From positions 1 through 30,294 of the forward strand of contig LJUA01000005.1 of assembly GCA_001303545.1 (NCBI GenBank): a stretch of 30,294 bases of DNA, written 5' to 3'. Within the stretch, counting starts at the first letter, position 1. Each line of letters begins with the position of its first letter. The notes beneath the pieces are model-generated. The model was given only the letters and a program-made list of their open reading frames with translations. It searched no databases and was not told the DNA's origin. The position numbers and the translations under genes were made by a program. Shown here piece after piece: positions 1 through 8,335 of this stretch. The stretch comes from Dehalococcoidia bacterium SM23_28_2 (GTDB lineage Bacteria; Chloroflexota; Dehalococcoidia; SM23-28-2).

Positions 1-489
1 CACTACGAGATCTCCAACTGGGCTCTCCCCGATCGCCACTGCCGCCACAACCTGGCCTACTGGCTGAACGAACCGTATCTGGGCTTGGGAGCGGGTGCCC
101 ACTCCTGCTTCGGCGGCTTCCGCTTCGCCAACGTCAAGGACCCGCGACGGTACATACCGATGGTGGAAGGGAGCGCGAAAGCCAACGCACGTCCCGCCGA
201 GGGTCTCGGCTGCTTCCTGGCGAGCCTGGAGCACATCGCTTCCGTCGAAGAGATGACGGCCGCTCGCGCCATGGCCGAGACGGTCGTCCTCGGCCTGCGC
301 CTGACAAGTGGGCTTCCGCTGGAAGAGTTTCGCCGCCGCTTCGGGCAGGAGCTGATGTCCGTTTACGGTGCTGAAGTGGAGGAACTGGAAGCCCTCGGCC
401 TCCTTGAGCGCAGCAACGGCTGCCTTCGCCTTAGCGCTGGAGGACGGCTCCTGGGCAACGAGGCCTTCCAGCGCTTCCTGCTGGACTAG
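1..489 (+). CDS. hemW: HemW-like radical SAM protein, C-terminal part (5' truncated by window edge)
   Basis: The reading frame is open from base 1 to a TAG at 487-489, giving 162 residues with no start in the window. The first residues read HYEISNWA, then CRHNLAYW and YLGLGAGAHS. This is the signature of the HemW / oxygen-independent coproporphyrinogen oxidase-like family just after the radical SAM core. The rest matches the family's C-terminal helical domain, including the GLRLTSGLPLEEF stretch. HemW proteins are heme chaperones or carriers rather than true HemN oxidases. The catalytic CxxxCxxC cluster motif lies upstream of the window, so HemW and HemN cannot be fully separated here. The stop codon overlaps the stop of the convergent deacetylase gene in a shared CTAG. 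Confidence 0.88.
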   Translation, partial: HYEISNWALPDRHCRHNLAYWLNEPYLGLGAGAHSCFGGFRFANVKDPRRYIPMVEGSAKANARPAEGLGCFLASLEHIASVEEMTAARAMAETVVLGLRLTSGLPLEEFRRRFGQELMSVYGAEVEELEALGLLERSNGCLRLSAGGRLLGNEAFQRFLLD

Positions 490-1520
490 GCCAGGCCGAG
501 CAGTTCCTTCACCGCCGTCAGCAGCGGCCCGATGCCCGGCTCGTAGTCCGGAGGAGCGGAGCCCAGCGGGTCGGGCGCGAAGGGATTGCCCAGCAGCACG
601 TCGAGGCAGGCGCGCACCGACCAGGCCAGCGAATCGCCGCCGTAGCCGCCCTCAAGAGCGAACAGCAGTCGTCCCTGGCACGTCTCGTCCGCCACCGCCT
701 GCAGGATCAGAGTCAGCGCCCGATAGCCGGCGCAGCTCAGGCGCATGCTGGCCAACGGATCCTTGAAGTGGGCATCGAAGCCGGCGGAGACGAGGATGAG
801 CTGGGGCTGGAACCGCCGCAGCACGGGCACCAGCACCTCCTCAAAGGCCCGGCGATACTGGTCATCGCCGCAGCCCGCCGGCAGGGGCAGGTGCACCGTG
901 GAACCGCGGCCCTCGCCCTCACCTACCTCCCGCCAGGAGCCGGTGCCCGGATAGAAGGGCGACTGGTGAGTGGAGAAGTAGAGCACGGACGGATCGGCGT
1001 AGAAGGTGTCCTGGGTGCCGTTGCCGTGGTGTACATCGAAGTCGACGATGGCCACGCGCTCCAGGCCCCGTCGCGCCTGGGCGTGTTTGGCGACGATGGC
1101 CACGTTGTTGAACAGGCAGAAGCCCATCGGCCGGTCGACTGTGGCGTGGTGGCCCGGCGGCCGCACCAGGCAGAAGGCCGAATCGATCTTGTCGGTTAGG
1201 ATAGCATCCACCGCCTGCAGGCAGCCGCCAGCCGCCCGCAGAGCCACGGCATACGATTTGGGGCAGACCGCCGTGTCCGCCTCCAGCCAGCGCTGGCCGG
1301 CCTCGGTTGCCTCTCGCACCCAGCGGATCATATCCGGGTCGTGCACCAGCTCCAGGTCCGCCTCGCTGGCATCGACGGCAGTGACAGGCGCGAGAGAAGA
1401 GAGCAGCCCGCACTCCTCCAGGAGCGCGAGAACGGCGAGCAACCGGCCCGAGTTCTCCGGATGACCGCCCGTGTCGTGTTCTAGGTAAAAGGGGTCGTAG
1501 ACCCAGCCTACGCGTGCCAT
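486..1520 (-). CDS. Histone deacetylase superfamily protein (AcuC/HDAC-like zinc amidohydrolase)
   Basis: This 344-residue protein has the full class I/II deacetylase fold. The N-terminal signature is HDTGGHPENSGRL. The catalytic His pair is at 124-125 in RPPGHHA. Zn ligands are expected at Asp162 and His164 (VDFDVHHGNG) and Asp249 (SAGFDAH). The catalytic Tyr is in GGY at 291-293. The family removes acyl groups from lysines, acetylpolyamines or small molecules, and the substrate cannot be read from sequence. The start is the ATG at 1520, which has a GAGACGG-like ribosome site a few bases upstream. The gene is convergent with hemW and divergent from selB. A weak promoter may lie upstream on the minus strand: TTGTGA at 1563-1568, 18-bp spacer, TACCAT at 1539-1544. 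It sits in the same gap as the selB promoter. Confidence 0.9.
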   Translation of the reverse strand: MARVGWVYDPFYLEHDTGGHPENSGRLLAVLALLEECGLLSSLAPVTAVDASEADLELVHDPDMIRWVREATEAGQRWLEADTAVCPKSYAVALRAAGGCLQAVDAILTDKIDSAFCLVRPPGHHATVDRPMGFCLFNNVAIVAKHAQARRGLERVAIVDFDVHHGNGTQDTFYADPSVLYFSTHQSPFYPGTGSWREVGEGEGRGSTVHLPLPAGCGDDQYRRAFEEVLVPVLRRFQPQLILVSAGFDAHFKDPLASMRLSCAGYRALTLILQAVADETCQGRLLFALEGGYGGDSLAWSVRACLDVLLGNPFAPDPLGSAPPDYEPGIGPLLTAVKELLGLA

Positions 1521-1590
1521 ATTCCGTCTCGCTATTCCATGGTAGCAAACGCCTCCCCCAAGTCACAATGGCCCTACCCAACGAAGGCCT

Positions 1591-1618
1591 TTGTTCCCCC
1601 TCCTGCCTATGCTATGAT
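1591..1618 (+). promoter_or_regulatory. Putative sigma70-type promoter of selB
   Basis: TTGTTC (1591-1596) and TATGAT (1613-1618) are separated by 16 bases. Transcription would start near 1625, about 55 bases before the selB ATG. The -10 matches five of six consensus bases. The site is in the gap between the divergent deacetylase and selB genes. It is a motif match only. Confidence 0.5.
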
Positions 1619-1678
1619 CGGCCCGCGAATCGTCCAGCCCATGCTTCCTCACGACAGCCGTCCTAGGGCATAGACCAG

Positions 1679-3556
1679 ATGTACGTCATAGGCACCGCTG
1701 GCCACGTCGATCACGGCAAGTCGGCCCTGGTGAAGGCCCTGACCGGCATCGACCCCGACCGCCTCCAGGAGGAGCGGGAGCGGGAGATGACCATCGACCT
1801 GGGCTTCGCCTGGCTCGAGCTCCCCGGCGGCCAGGAGGTGAGTATCGTCGATGTCCCCGGCCACGAGCGGTTCATCAAGAACATGCTGGCCGGCATCGGC
1901 GGCATCGACCTCGCCCTGCTGGTCATCGCCGCCGACGAAGGGGTCATGCCCCAGACCCGCGAGCACCTGGCCATCCTCGACCTGCTGGACGTCCGCCGAG
2001 GCGTCGTCGCTATCTCCAAGAAGGACCTGGTAGACAGCGACCTGCTATCCCTGGTGGAGGCCGAGGCCGCCGAGGTCATCGACGGCACTACCCTCGAGGG
2101 CTCGCCCATCGTGACCTGCTCCGCCGTCACCGGCGAGGGGCTCCCGGGGCTGATGGAGGCCATCGAGAAGGCGCTGGCCGAGATGCCTCCCAAGCGTGAC
2201 CTGGGCCGGCCCCGCCTGCCCATCGACCGCGCCTTCACCGTCGCCGGCTTCGGCACCGTCGTCACCGGCACCCTCGTCGACGGCTCCTTCCGGACGGGCC
2301 AGGAGGTGGAGATCGTCCCCGGCGGCCTGCGGTCGCGTCTCCGCGGGATGCAGACCCACCAGCGCAAGCTGGACGAGGCCTCGCCCGGCCGCCGGTTGGC
2401 CCTGAATCTGGTGGGCGTCTCCCCTCGCGACCTGCAGCGGGGCATGGTGGTCACTACCCCCGGCTGGCTCCGCCCGACCACGGCCGTCGATGTGCGCCTG
2501 CGGGCGGTGAGCTACCTGCCCCGACCCATTCGCCACAACCTTCAGGTCTCCTTCCACGCCGGCTCCAGCGAGGTGAGCGGCCGCCTGCTCCTCCTCGATC
2601 GCGACGAGCTACCGGCCGACCAGACGGCCTGGGCCCAGCTCCGCCTGGAGGAGCCGCTGGCGGTGGCCGCCGGCGACCTGTTCGTCGTCCGCTCGCCCAA
2701 CGATACCCTGGGCGGCGGCAAAGTGGTGGACACCCACGTGCGCCGTCATCGTCGCTTCCATCAGCCCACCCTAGAGACGCTGGAGAAGCTGGACCGCGGC
2801 TCCCCCGAGGACATGGTGCTCGTCGCCCTGTCACGCCTGGAGCCCTGCGAGGTGGGCCAGCTTGCCCGCCACACGGAGCTGGCTTCCGACCAGGTGCTGG
2901 CGGCGGCCGCCGGCCTGGTCGAGGGCGGCCGCGCTCTTGTTCTCGGCGGCCGGAAGCTCGACCCCAGCTCGCTCCTCTACAGCGCCCAGGGGTTCGCCGA
3001 TCTCAGCGCGCGCGTAAAGGAGACCCTCTCCACCTTCCACCGCCAGCGCCCCCTGCGCCGGGGCGTCGCCAGGGAGGAGCTGCGCAGCCGCCTGAAGCTC
3101 GACCCGCGGGCATTCGACGCGGCCGTGGCTACCCTGGCCGAGCGAAAGGAGGTTCGCGAGGAGGCCGGCACGCTTGCCCTGCCCGAACACGCGCCGAGCG
3201 TGAGTCCGGCCGAGCAGGCCGCCGCCGACGCCTTCCTCGCCTCCCTGCGGGCCAGCCCCTACGCGCCGCCCACCCACGGCCGTCCCGATGCCGAGCTCCT
3301 GGCCTACTTGGAGGAGAAAGGCCAGATCGTGCGGGTGGCCGACAACGTCGCCTTCGCCAGCGAGACCTACAAGGAGATGACCGCTCGCATTGTGGAGCAC
3401 CTGAAGGCCGAGGGCACGATCACCCTCGCCCAGGTGCGGGACATGTTCGCCACCAGCCGCCGCTATGCCCAGGCTCTCCTGGAGCACCTGGACGAGCAGC
3501 GCATCACCCGTCGCGTGGGCGACGAGCGCGTCCTCCGCCGGCCGGAGGGCAGCTAG
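1679..3556 (+). CDS. selB: Selenocysteine-specific translation elongation factor SelB
   Basis: SelB is a 625-residue translational GTPase that brings Sec-tRNA(Sec) to UGA codons marked by a SECIS hairpin. The G1 loop GHVDHGKS is at residues 8-15, the switch region EREREMTIDLGF follows, and G3 DVPGH is at 58-62. G4 is SKKD at 113-116, in place of the NKxD of EF-Tu. The EF-Tu-like beta-barrel domains II/III (DRAFTVAGFGTVVTGTL onward) are followed by a long C-terminal region of winged-helix repeats that binds SECIS RNA, ending around LEHLDEQRITRRVGDERVLRR. The length fits SelB and not EF-Tu or IF-2. The ribosome site is weak (AGGG about 10 bases upstream). No selA, selD or tRNA-Sec is in the window, so a working selenocysteine system is inferred, not shown. 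Confidence 0.93.
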   Translation: MYVIGTAGHVDHGKSALVKALTGIDPDRLQEEREREMTIDLGFAWLELPGGQEVSIVDVPGHERFIKNMLAGIGGIDLALLVIAADEGVMPQTREHLAILDLLDVRRGVVAISKKDLVDSDLLSLVEAEAAEVIDGTTLEGSPIVTCSAVTGEGLPGLMEAIEKALAEMPPKRDLGRPRLPIDRAFTVAGFGTVVTGTLVDGSFRTGQEVEIVPGGLRSRLRGMQTHQRKLDEASPGRRLALNLVGVSPRDLQRGMVVTTPGWLRPTTAVDVRLRAVSYLPRPIRHNLQVSFHAGSSEVSGRLLLLDRDELPADQTAWAQLRLEEPLAVAAGDLFVVRSPNDTLGGGKVVDTHVRRHRRFHQPTLETLEKLDRGSPEDMVLVALSRLEPCEVGQLARHTELASDQVLAAAAGLVEGGRALVLGGRKLDPSSLLYSAQGFADLSARVKETLSTFHRQRPLRRGVAREELRSRLKLDPRAFDAAVATLAERKEVREEAGTLALPEHAPSVSPAEQAAADAFLASLRASPYAPPTHGRPDAELLAYLEEKGQIVRVADNVAFASETYKEMTARIVEHLKAEGTITLAQVRDMFATSRRYAQALLEHLDEQRITRRVGDERVLRRPEGS

Positions 3557-3575
3557 GCGGCAGGAGATAGATGGG

Positions 3576-3947
3576 ATGGCAGAGACGAATCTAGCAGCCG
3601 TCTGTGGAATCTACTGCGGACGTTGCAGCTACCTGGGCAAGGAGTGCAACGGCTGCACCGCAGAAAAGGGCAGAGTGTTCTGGACAAAACTGGATCAAAT
3701 CCCCTGGGACGTGTGCCCAATCTGGAAATGCTGCGCAGAAGAGCGAGAGCTTGAGCACTGCGGTCTCTGCCCCGACTTGCCCTGCGCAACGTACCTCGAT
3801 CTGAAGGACCCCAACGACCCGCAGGCCGATCTGCAAAAGAAGGAAAGCATCGAAAGCCTCAGGCGTCGCGCCAAGCTCGGGACAACTGGATGGCTCGAAG
3901 AGCAAGAGAGGCTGCCCGAGAGCCGAAGGCCTTCTGCCACCGACTAG
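3576..3947 (+). CDS. DUF3795-family cysteine-rich protein
   Basis: This is a 123-residue protein of unknown function. The start is the ATG at 3576, nine bases after CAGGAG at 3561-3566. A nearer ATG at 3571 is in another frame. The N-terminus carries the DUF3795 pattern CGIYCGRCSYLGKECNGC, followed by CPIWKCC and a CGLCPDLPC cluster. The many paired cysteines suggest a metal or Fe-S centre, which is an inference from spacing. The family is common in anaerobic bacteria and archaea and has no established role. It begins 19 bases after the selB stop and is probably co-transcribed. Codon use is visibly less GC-biased than in selB (AAA, CAA, AAT and GAA appear), so it may have been acquired separately. 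Confidence 0.8.
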   Translation: MAETNLAAVCGIYCGRCSYLGKECNGCTAEKGRVFWTKLDQIPWDVCPIWKCCAEERELEHCGLCPDLPCATYLDLKDPNDPQADLQKKESIESLRRRAKLGTTGWLEEQERLPESRRPSATD

Positions 3948-3981
3948 ACGCTGCGAAGAGGCGATATGCCGCGGGCCTAGC

Positions 3982-4233
3982 CTACAGCTTCCGGTGGGCG
4001 AACCACTTGCTCTTCTCTTGCCGGCGCTTGCCATGCCGCCGCGTGGGCAGCCAGTCCAGGGAGCGCCAGTCGCCACGCCCTGGCATTCCTTCGCGGATGC
4101 TATGGTCCTCCCAGTGCTGGAGGACTTCGGCCACCTTGTACTCCTTGCGGCCGAGGCGGAAGGTCACGGGAGCGCCCGCAGGCTCTCCACTCAACTCCAC
4201 CTCGATGGGCTTGCCGATGAACTCGACGGGCAT
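3982..4233 (-). CDS. Small conserved protein, possibly DUF6504-like
   Basis: This 83-residue basic protein starts MPVEFIGKPIEVEL. It contains a stretch typical of a small beta-rich fold (PVTFRLGRKEYKVAEVLQHW) and ends in a Lys/Arg-rich tail. It looks like the short DUF6504-type proteins (a 'pVeVel...pvsFrwrgr.y.V..vl..W' pattern), recognised from memory and not certain. No catalytic residues or membrane segments are evident, and I assign no function. It starts 22 bases after the secDF stop, so it is probably the last gene of the def-cca-secDF operon. It converges on the DUF3795 gene with a 34-base gap that holds no convincing terminator. Confidence 0.6.
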   Translation of the reverse strand: MPVEFIGKPIEVELSGEPAGAPVTFRLGRKEYKVAEVLQHWEDHSIREGMPGRGDWRSLDWLPTRRHGKRRQEKSKWFAHRKL

Positions 4234-4255
4234 AGGCGACCCTCAGCAGGCGGCC

Positions 4256-6805
4256 CTAGCTGCCGGGCACCGGCGCCAGCCTGGGGAACAGCCGCCGGAA
4301 GATGCGCAGCACGTCCCCCTCCTCCCAGCTCACCAGGAGCTGGCTGGCCACGAAGATGGAGCTGTAGGTACCGCTGACCACGCCGATGAGCAGCACCAGC
4401 AGGAAGCTCTGAATGGTCACACCGCCCAGCAGGAGCAGAGCGACGATGGTCATTACCAGGGTCAGAGAGGTGTTCAGCGAGCGGGCCAGCGTCTCGGTCA
4501 GGCTGGCGTTGACGATCTCGGCGAACCCCACCCCCGGGTTGCGCATCACATTCTCGCGTACACGGTCGAACACGACGATGGTGTCATGCACGCTGAAGCC
4601 GATGATCGTCAGCAGCCCGGTAATGAACATCGTGTTGATCTCCATCCCGAACACCTTCCCCAAGATGGAAAATGCGCCCACCACCACCAGCGTATCGTGG
4701 AGCACGGCGATAATGGCACACACGCCGTAGCGCCAGGGCTTGGGCAGATGGCGGAAGGCCCAGATTATGTACAGCAGGATGCCCACCGCCGCCGCTACCA
4801 CCGCTATGGTCGCGTTGCGGGCGATCTCCCGCGAAACGATCTCGGACACGGAGGCAAAGTCCCGCACCGTCAGCGCGCCAAAGCGATCCTCCAGCCCGCT
4901 CTCGATCGCTTCCCGCTCCGAGGGCATGGCCGGCCCCACCGGCGGAACGTCGGCGATCGCCTCCAGTTCGCCCATGCGGACGATGAAATCGCCCTCGGTC
5001 GTGCGCTGCACGCGCGCCTCGTCATGGCCAAGGTCGGCCAACGCCGACCGCAGGTCCTCCGCCCCCACCGACTGCTCGAAGCGAATGGTCATGCTCGTGC
5101 CGGCGCCAAACTCGACGCCCGCCTTCAGGGCAGGAGGAACAAGCAAGGAAATGATGCCTGGAATCAGGACCACCAGCGACAGCAGGAAGTACCAGCCGCG
5201 GCGATGCACGAAGTCCAGAAAGCCCACGCCCTTGGCCGGCGAGGGATTGGAGGGGGTCGGTGCAGGAGCAGCAGGCATCCGCGCCCTCGCCCCGGTAGCG
5301 AACCACTCCATGCGCTTGGCCAACGCCGTTCCCACCAGCAACCGCAGGAAGGTCCGGGTGACGACTATGGCCGAGAACATGCTCACCGCCACACCGATGG
5401 CCAGAGTGAGCGCGAAGCCCTTCACCAGGCTGGCACCGAACTGGTCGCCGAACCACCACAGGATGCCGCAGGTGATGAACGTCGACACGTTGCTATCGCG
5501 GATGGAGGGCCAGGCGCGGGCAAAGCCGGCATCGATGGCCGCCACCAGACCGCGGCCGGCCCTCAGCTCTTCTTTCATACGTTCGAAGATGAGAATGTTG
5601 GCGTCCACGGCCATGCCCACCGAGAGGACGAAGGCGGCGATGCCGGCCAGGGTGAGGGTCACCGGTATGAGCTTGAAGATCATCAGGATGACCGAGATGT
5701 AGGTGACCAGGGCCATGCTGGCCAGGATGCCCGGCAGACGGTAGTAGAGGATCATGAACGCTATGACGGCCAGGATGCCTATCTCGCCAGCCTGCACGCT
5801 CCTGCGCACCGACTCATCGCCCAGGGTGGCGTCCACCGTGGACTCCTGGATGACCTGCAGGGGCACAGGCAAAGCACCCGAATTGAGCTGGATGGACAGG
5901 GTACGCCCTTCCTCCACGCTAACGCCTGTGATCACCGCCTTGCCGCCGGCGATCACCTGCCTGATTGTGGGTGCGGAGATGATGTCCTCGTCCAGGAAGA
6001 TGGCCATCGGCAGGCCAACCAGCCGACCGGTGAGCTGCTCGAAGAGGTCGGCTCCCTCAGAGTTGAACTCGATGGCTACGAGCGGCTCGGTGCCCATATC
6101 CAGGCGCACTTCGGCGTTGGCCTTCAGGAAATGCCCCGTTAGGGCCTTCTCCTTGCCATCGCTGCCGATGCCCATGGCCGCCACCCACTGAACCTCGCCT
6201 GTGGCTGCGCTCGCGCCCTCCGGCACGCAGAACCACGCGTGTTCACCCTCCCCCTCCTCGCCGGCCACCGCCACCAGATAGGCCGGCTGCGGGTTACCCG
6301 ATACATCCACTGTGTCCGGCGGAACGGTGACCGTCTCGCCCGCGTCACCTAGGCAGACGATGTTGCCTTCCTCGTCCCGCTGTGGCTCCTTGAACTCCAG
6401 CTCGGCTGTCCGGCCGATGAGGTCGCGCGCCTCCTCGGGGGTGATGCCCGGAAGCTGCACGGCCAACCGGTTGGAGCCCTGGCGCTGAATCTCCGACTCG
6501 GCGACTCCCCAGGCGTTGACCCGCCTCTCGATGATGTCCTTGGCCCCCTCCATGGCGTCGTCCCGCTGGTCGGGGGGCACCTGGCTGGTGTCAGCTTCCA
6601 GCAGGACGTAGGTGCCGCCCTTGAGGTCGAGGCCCAGGCGCATCGTCTCCCGATCGAAGTCGCCGACTTGCACGCCTTGCCCCTTCGGCCAGGGGAAGAA
6701 GTCGGGCAGATAGCGCCCGGGGTCGGAGGGCCACACAATGACGATAGCAAGAGCGGTAAGGATGGCGATGAAAGCGAATGTGAGAAGATTTGTGGTGTTG
6801 CGCAT
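4256..6805 (-). CDS. secDF: Fused SecD-SecF protein translocase subunit
   Basis: This is a single 849-residue polypeptide combining SecD and SecF, the accessory membrane proteins that use the proton motive force to help SecYEG/SecA export proteins. The SecD half has an N-terminal membrane segment (about residues 8-25) and the signature GLDLKGG at 58-64. It also has the periplasmic P1 domain (RRVNAWGVAESEIQRQG) and the transmembrane motif GMAVDANILIFERMKEELRAG. A Pro/Ala-rich linker near residues 505-525 (APAPTPSNPSPAKG) joins it to SecF. SecF has the GVEFGAGTSMTIRF version of the GIDFxGG motif, then TIIGFSVHDTIVVFDRVREN. Fused SecDF occurs in several lineages, whereas E. coli has two genes. 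The ATG overlaps the upstream cca stop (TAATG), which implies translational coupling. Confidence 0.94.
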   Translation of the reverse strand: MRNTTNLLTFAFIAILTALAIVIVWPSDPGRYLPDFFPWPKGQGVQVGDFDRETMRLGLDLKGGTYVLLEADTSQVPPDQRDDAMEGAKDIIERRVNAWGVAESEIQRQGSNRLAVQLPGITPEEARDLIGRTAELEFKEPQRDEEGNIVCLGDAGETVTVPPDTVDVSGNPQPAYLVAVAGEEGEGEHAWFCVPEGASAATGEVQWVAAMGIGSDGKEKALTGHFLKANAEVRLDMGTEPLVAIEFNSEGADLFEQLTGRLVGLPMAIFLDEDIISAPTIRQVIAGGKAVITGVSVEEGRTLSIQLNSGALPVPLQVIQESTVDATLGDESVRRSVQAGEIGILAVIAFMILYYRLPGILASMALVTYISVILMIFKLIPVTLTLAGIAAFVLSVGMAVDANILIFERMKEELRAGRGLVAAIDAGFARAWPSIRDSNVSTFITCGILWWFGDQFGASLVKGFALTLAIGVAVSMFSAIVVTRTFLRLLVGTALAKRMEWFATGARARMPAAPAPTPSNPSPAKGVGFLDFVHRRGWYFLLSLVVLIPGIISLLVPPALKAGVEFGAGTSMTIRFEQSVGAEDLRSALADLGHDEARVQRTTEGDFIVRMGELEAIADVPPVGPAMPSEREAIESGLEDRFGALTVRDFASVSEIVSREIARNATIAVVAAAVGILLYIIWAFRHLPKPWRYGVCAIIAVLHDTLVVVGAFSILGKVFGMEINTMFITGLLTIIGFSVHDTIVVFDRVRENVMRNPGVGFAEIVNASLTETLARSLNTSLTLVMTIVALLLLGGVTIQSFLLVLLIGVVSGTYSSIFVASQLLVSWEEGDVLRIFRRLFPRLAPVPGS

Positions 6806-8313
6806 TAGAGCTTAGTCCCTATCTGTTCTAACTCCTGGCGGGCCAATGCCAGGGCTTCCTCCCTCGTAGCCACCTCGCCCGCTGCCTGAGCCTCCTGCAC
6901 CGCCTCCAGCAATCGCCCAACCAGCGGCCCGGGCGACAGGCCAAGGGCCTCCATCAGATCGTGGCCGGTAACCAGCCTCGGTGGTGCTGCCAGCTCCTTC
7001 TCCTGGAAGCGCCAGGCCAATATATAGCCTACCACAGACAGATGAGCCCGCCAGTCGTCCCAGTCCAGGCGAGGCCCCACCGTGGCCAGGTGGTCGGCCA
7101 GGCTAAGGAAGAGCACATCGATGGCCGCCTCACCCGTATCGCGAAAGTAGCGATAGAGAGCGCGACGGCTGGGCGGCCCGTCCCGGGCTATCTGGAGCGG
7201 TCGCAGGTGCTCCTTGACCATCGCCTCCACCTGCCGCACCTCGGCCCCGCTGAAGCGCAGGCGCCTGGCCACCGCCGTCGACCTTCGAGCGCCCACCTGG
7301 GCATGGCCGAAGAACCGCATGCGGCCGCCGTCTTCAATGGTTCTGGTCTCCGGCTTGGCGACGTCATGGAGGAGAGCGGCCAGCTTGAGAAGAGCCGCTC
7401 GACTATGGCCCTCGGAGACCTCCTCCTGGAAATGCCCCTCAACCGCCGGGAACTCGTCCATCTGCCTCCATAGCTCGCGCCACAGACGGGCCCAGTGCCC
7501 ATCGGCGGGCTCCTCCGAACTCAAGAGCGCATCCAGGGCGGCCACCGCCTCCAGGCTATGTTCGAACACGTCCCACTGGTGCTCCTTGGGCTGCTCCTCA
7601 CCCCTGGTGGCCGTTACCTCCGGCAGAATGGGCTCGAGAAGACCCAGGTTGTCGGCCAGGCGCAGGCCTGGGGCCGCCCGCGACGTGGCCAGGATGCGCA
7701 TCAGCTCGTCGCGCTGGCGCTCAGGAGCCGCCCGCGACAGGAAGGACGCGTTCTCGGCCATGACAGCCGCCGTCTGAGGGTCGAGGCCGAAGCCCAGCTC
7801 GGCACACAGGCGCACCGCTCGCAGCAGCCGCAGGGGGTCGGCGCGAAAGGCCTCCGGCCGCACCATCCGCACGGTCCCTTCGGCCAAGTCCCGCCTGCCG
7901 CCGTAGGGATCAATGATCGATGGCTGCGCCTCGCCCGCCAACGCCTCGACACGGACCGCCATGGCATTGATGGTGAGATCGCGCTCACCCAGGTCGGTCT
8001 CTATGTCCGCCCGCAGGGGCAACAGGTCGAGGCTGCGGACGGCCTTCTCGGCGGGGAGGACGATGCGAGCGGCCTTATGCTCCTCGTGCAGGCGCACGAA
8101 GTGGCCGGCCAGGGCATCGGCCAGTTGGCGGCCCACCGACAGGGGATCGGCGACCACCGCCACGTCCACATCGTGGCTCTCCCGCCCAAGCAGCGCATCC
8201 CGCAGGAAGCCGCCCACCACATATGCCTCCACGCCCTGGGAATCCAGAAAGGAAGCGATCTCAGCGAGGACGGCTCGGGTCTGGGAGTCGACGCGCAAGC
8301 TATCCGCTTCCAC
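6805..8313 (-). CDS. cca: CCA tRNA nucleotidyltransferase / poly(A) polymerase family protein with HD domain
   Basis: This is a class II nucleotidyltransferase of about 502 residues. The head domain carries VVGGFLRDALLG then HDVDVAVV, the metal-binding GG...RD...DxD pattern. RDLTINAMAV and RADPLRLLRAVRLCAELGF follow. An HD phosphohydrolase motif (LLHDVAKPETR) is in the C-terminal half. The family adds or repairs the tRNA 3' CCA end, but A-adding enzymes and poly(A) polymerases look alike, so the exact activity is inferred. The open frame reaches 8472 but would run 137 bases into def, so that start is rejected. I chose the GTG at 8313. A TTG at 8298 with GAGGTGG (8310-8316) upstream is an equal contender. 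The stop overlaps the secDF start. Confidence 0.85.
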   Translation of the reverse strand: MEADSLRVDSQTRAVLAEIASFLDSQGVEAYVVGGFLRDALLGRESHDVDVAVVADPLSVGRQLADALAGHFVRLHEEHKAARIVLPAEKAVRSLDLLPLRADIETDLGERDLTINAMAVRVEALAGEAQPSIIDPYGGRRDLAEGTVRMVRPEAFRADPLRLLRAVRLCAELGFGLDPQTAAVMAENASFLSRAAPERQRDELMRILATSRAAPGLRLADNLGLLEPILPEVTATRGEEQPKEHQWDVFEHSLEAVAALDALLSSEEPADGHWARLWRELWRQMDEFPAVEGHFQEEVSEGHSRAALLKLAALLHDVAKPETRTIEDGGRMRFFGHAQVGARRSTAVARRLRFSGAEVRQVEAMVKEHLRPLQIARDGPPSRRALYRYFRDTGEAAIDVLFLSLADHLATVGPRLDWDDWRAHLSVVGYILAWRFQEKELAAPPRLVTGHDLMEALGLSPGPLVGRLLEAVQEAQAAGEVATREEALALARQELEQIGTKL

Positions 8314-8335
8314 CTCTAGTAGCAGGCCGCTGGCC

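Noticed and set aside
1521..1678. Possible tRNA-Sec in the gap before selB
   Set aside because: I could not draw an acceptor stem or a T-arm. The gap is better explained by two divergent promoters.
3948..3981. Shared terminator between the convergent DUF3795 and small DUF6504-like genes
   Set aside because: Only weak, short pairings (AGGC/GGCCT) are present, with no T-run on either strand.
3890..6142. A 750-codon open frame on the + strand, rich in His, Gln and Asp
   Set aside because: It is antisense to the conserved secDF gene. GC-rich codon use in the real gene leaves the opposite frame free of stops. It has no recognisable domain and an odd composition.
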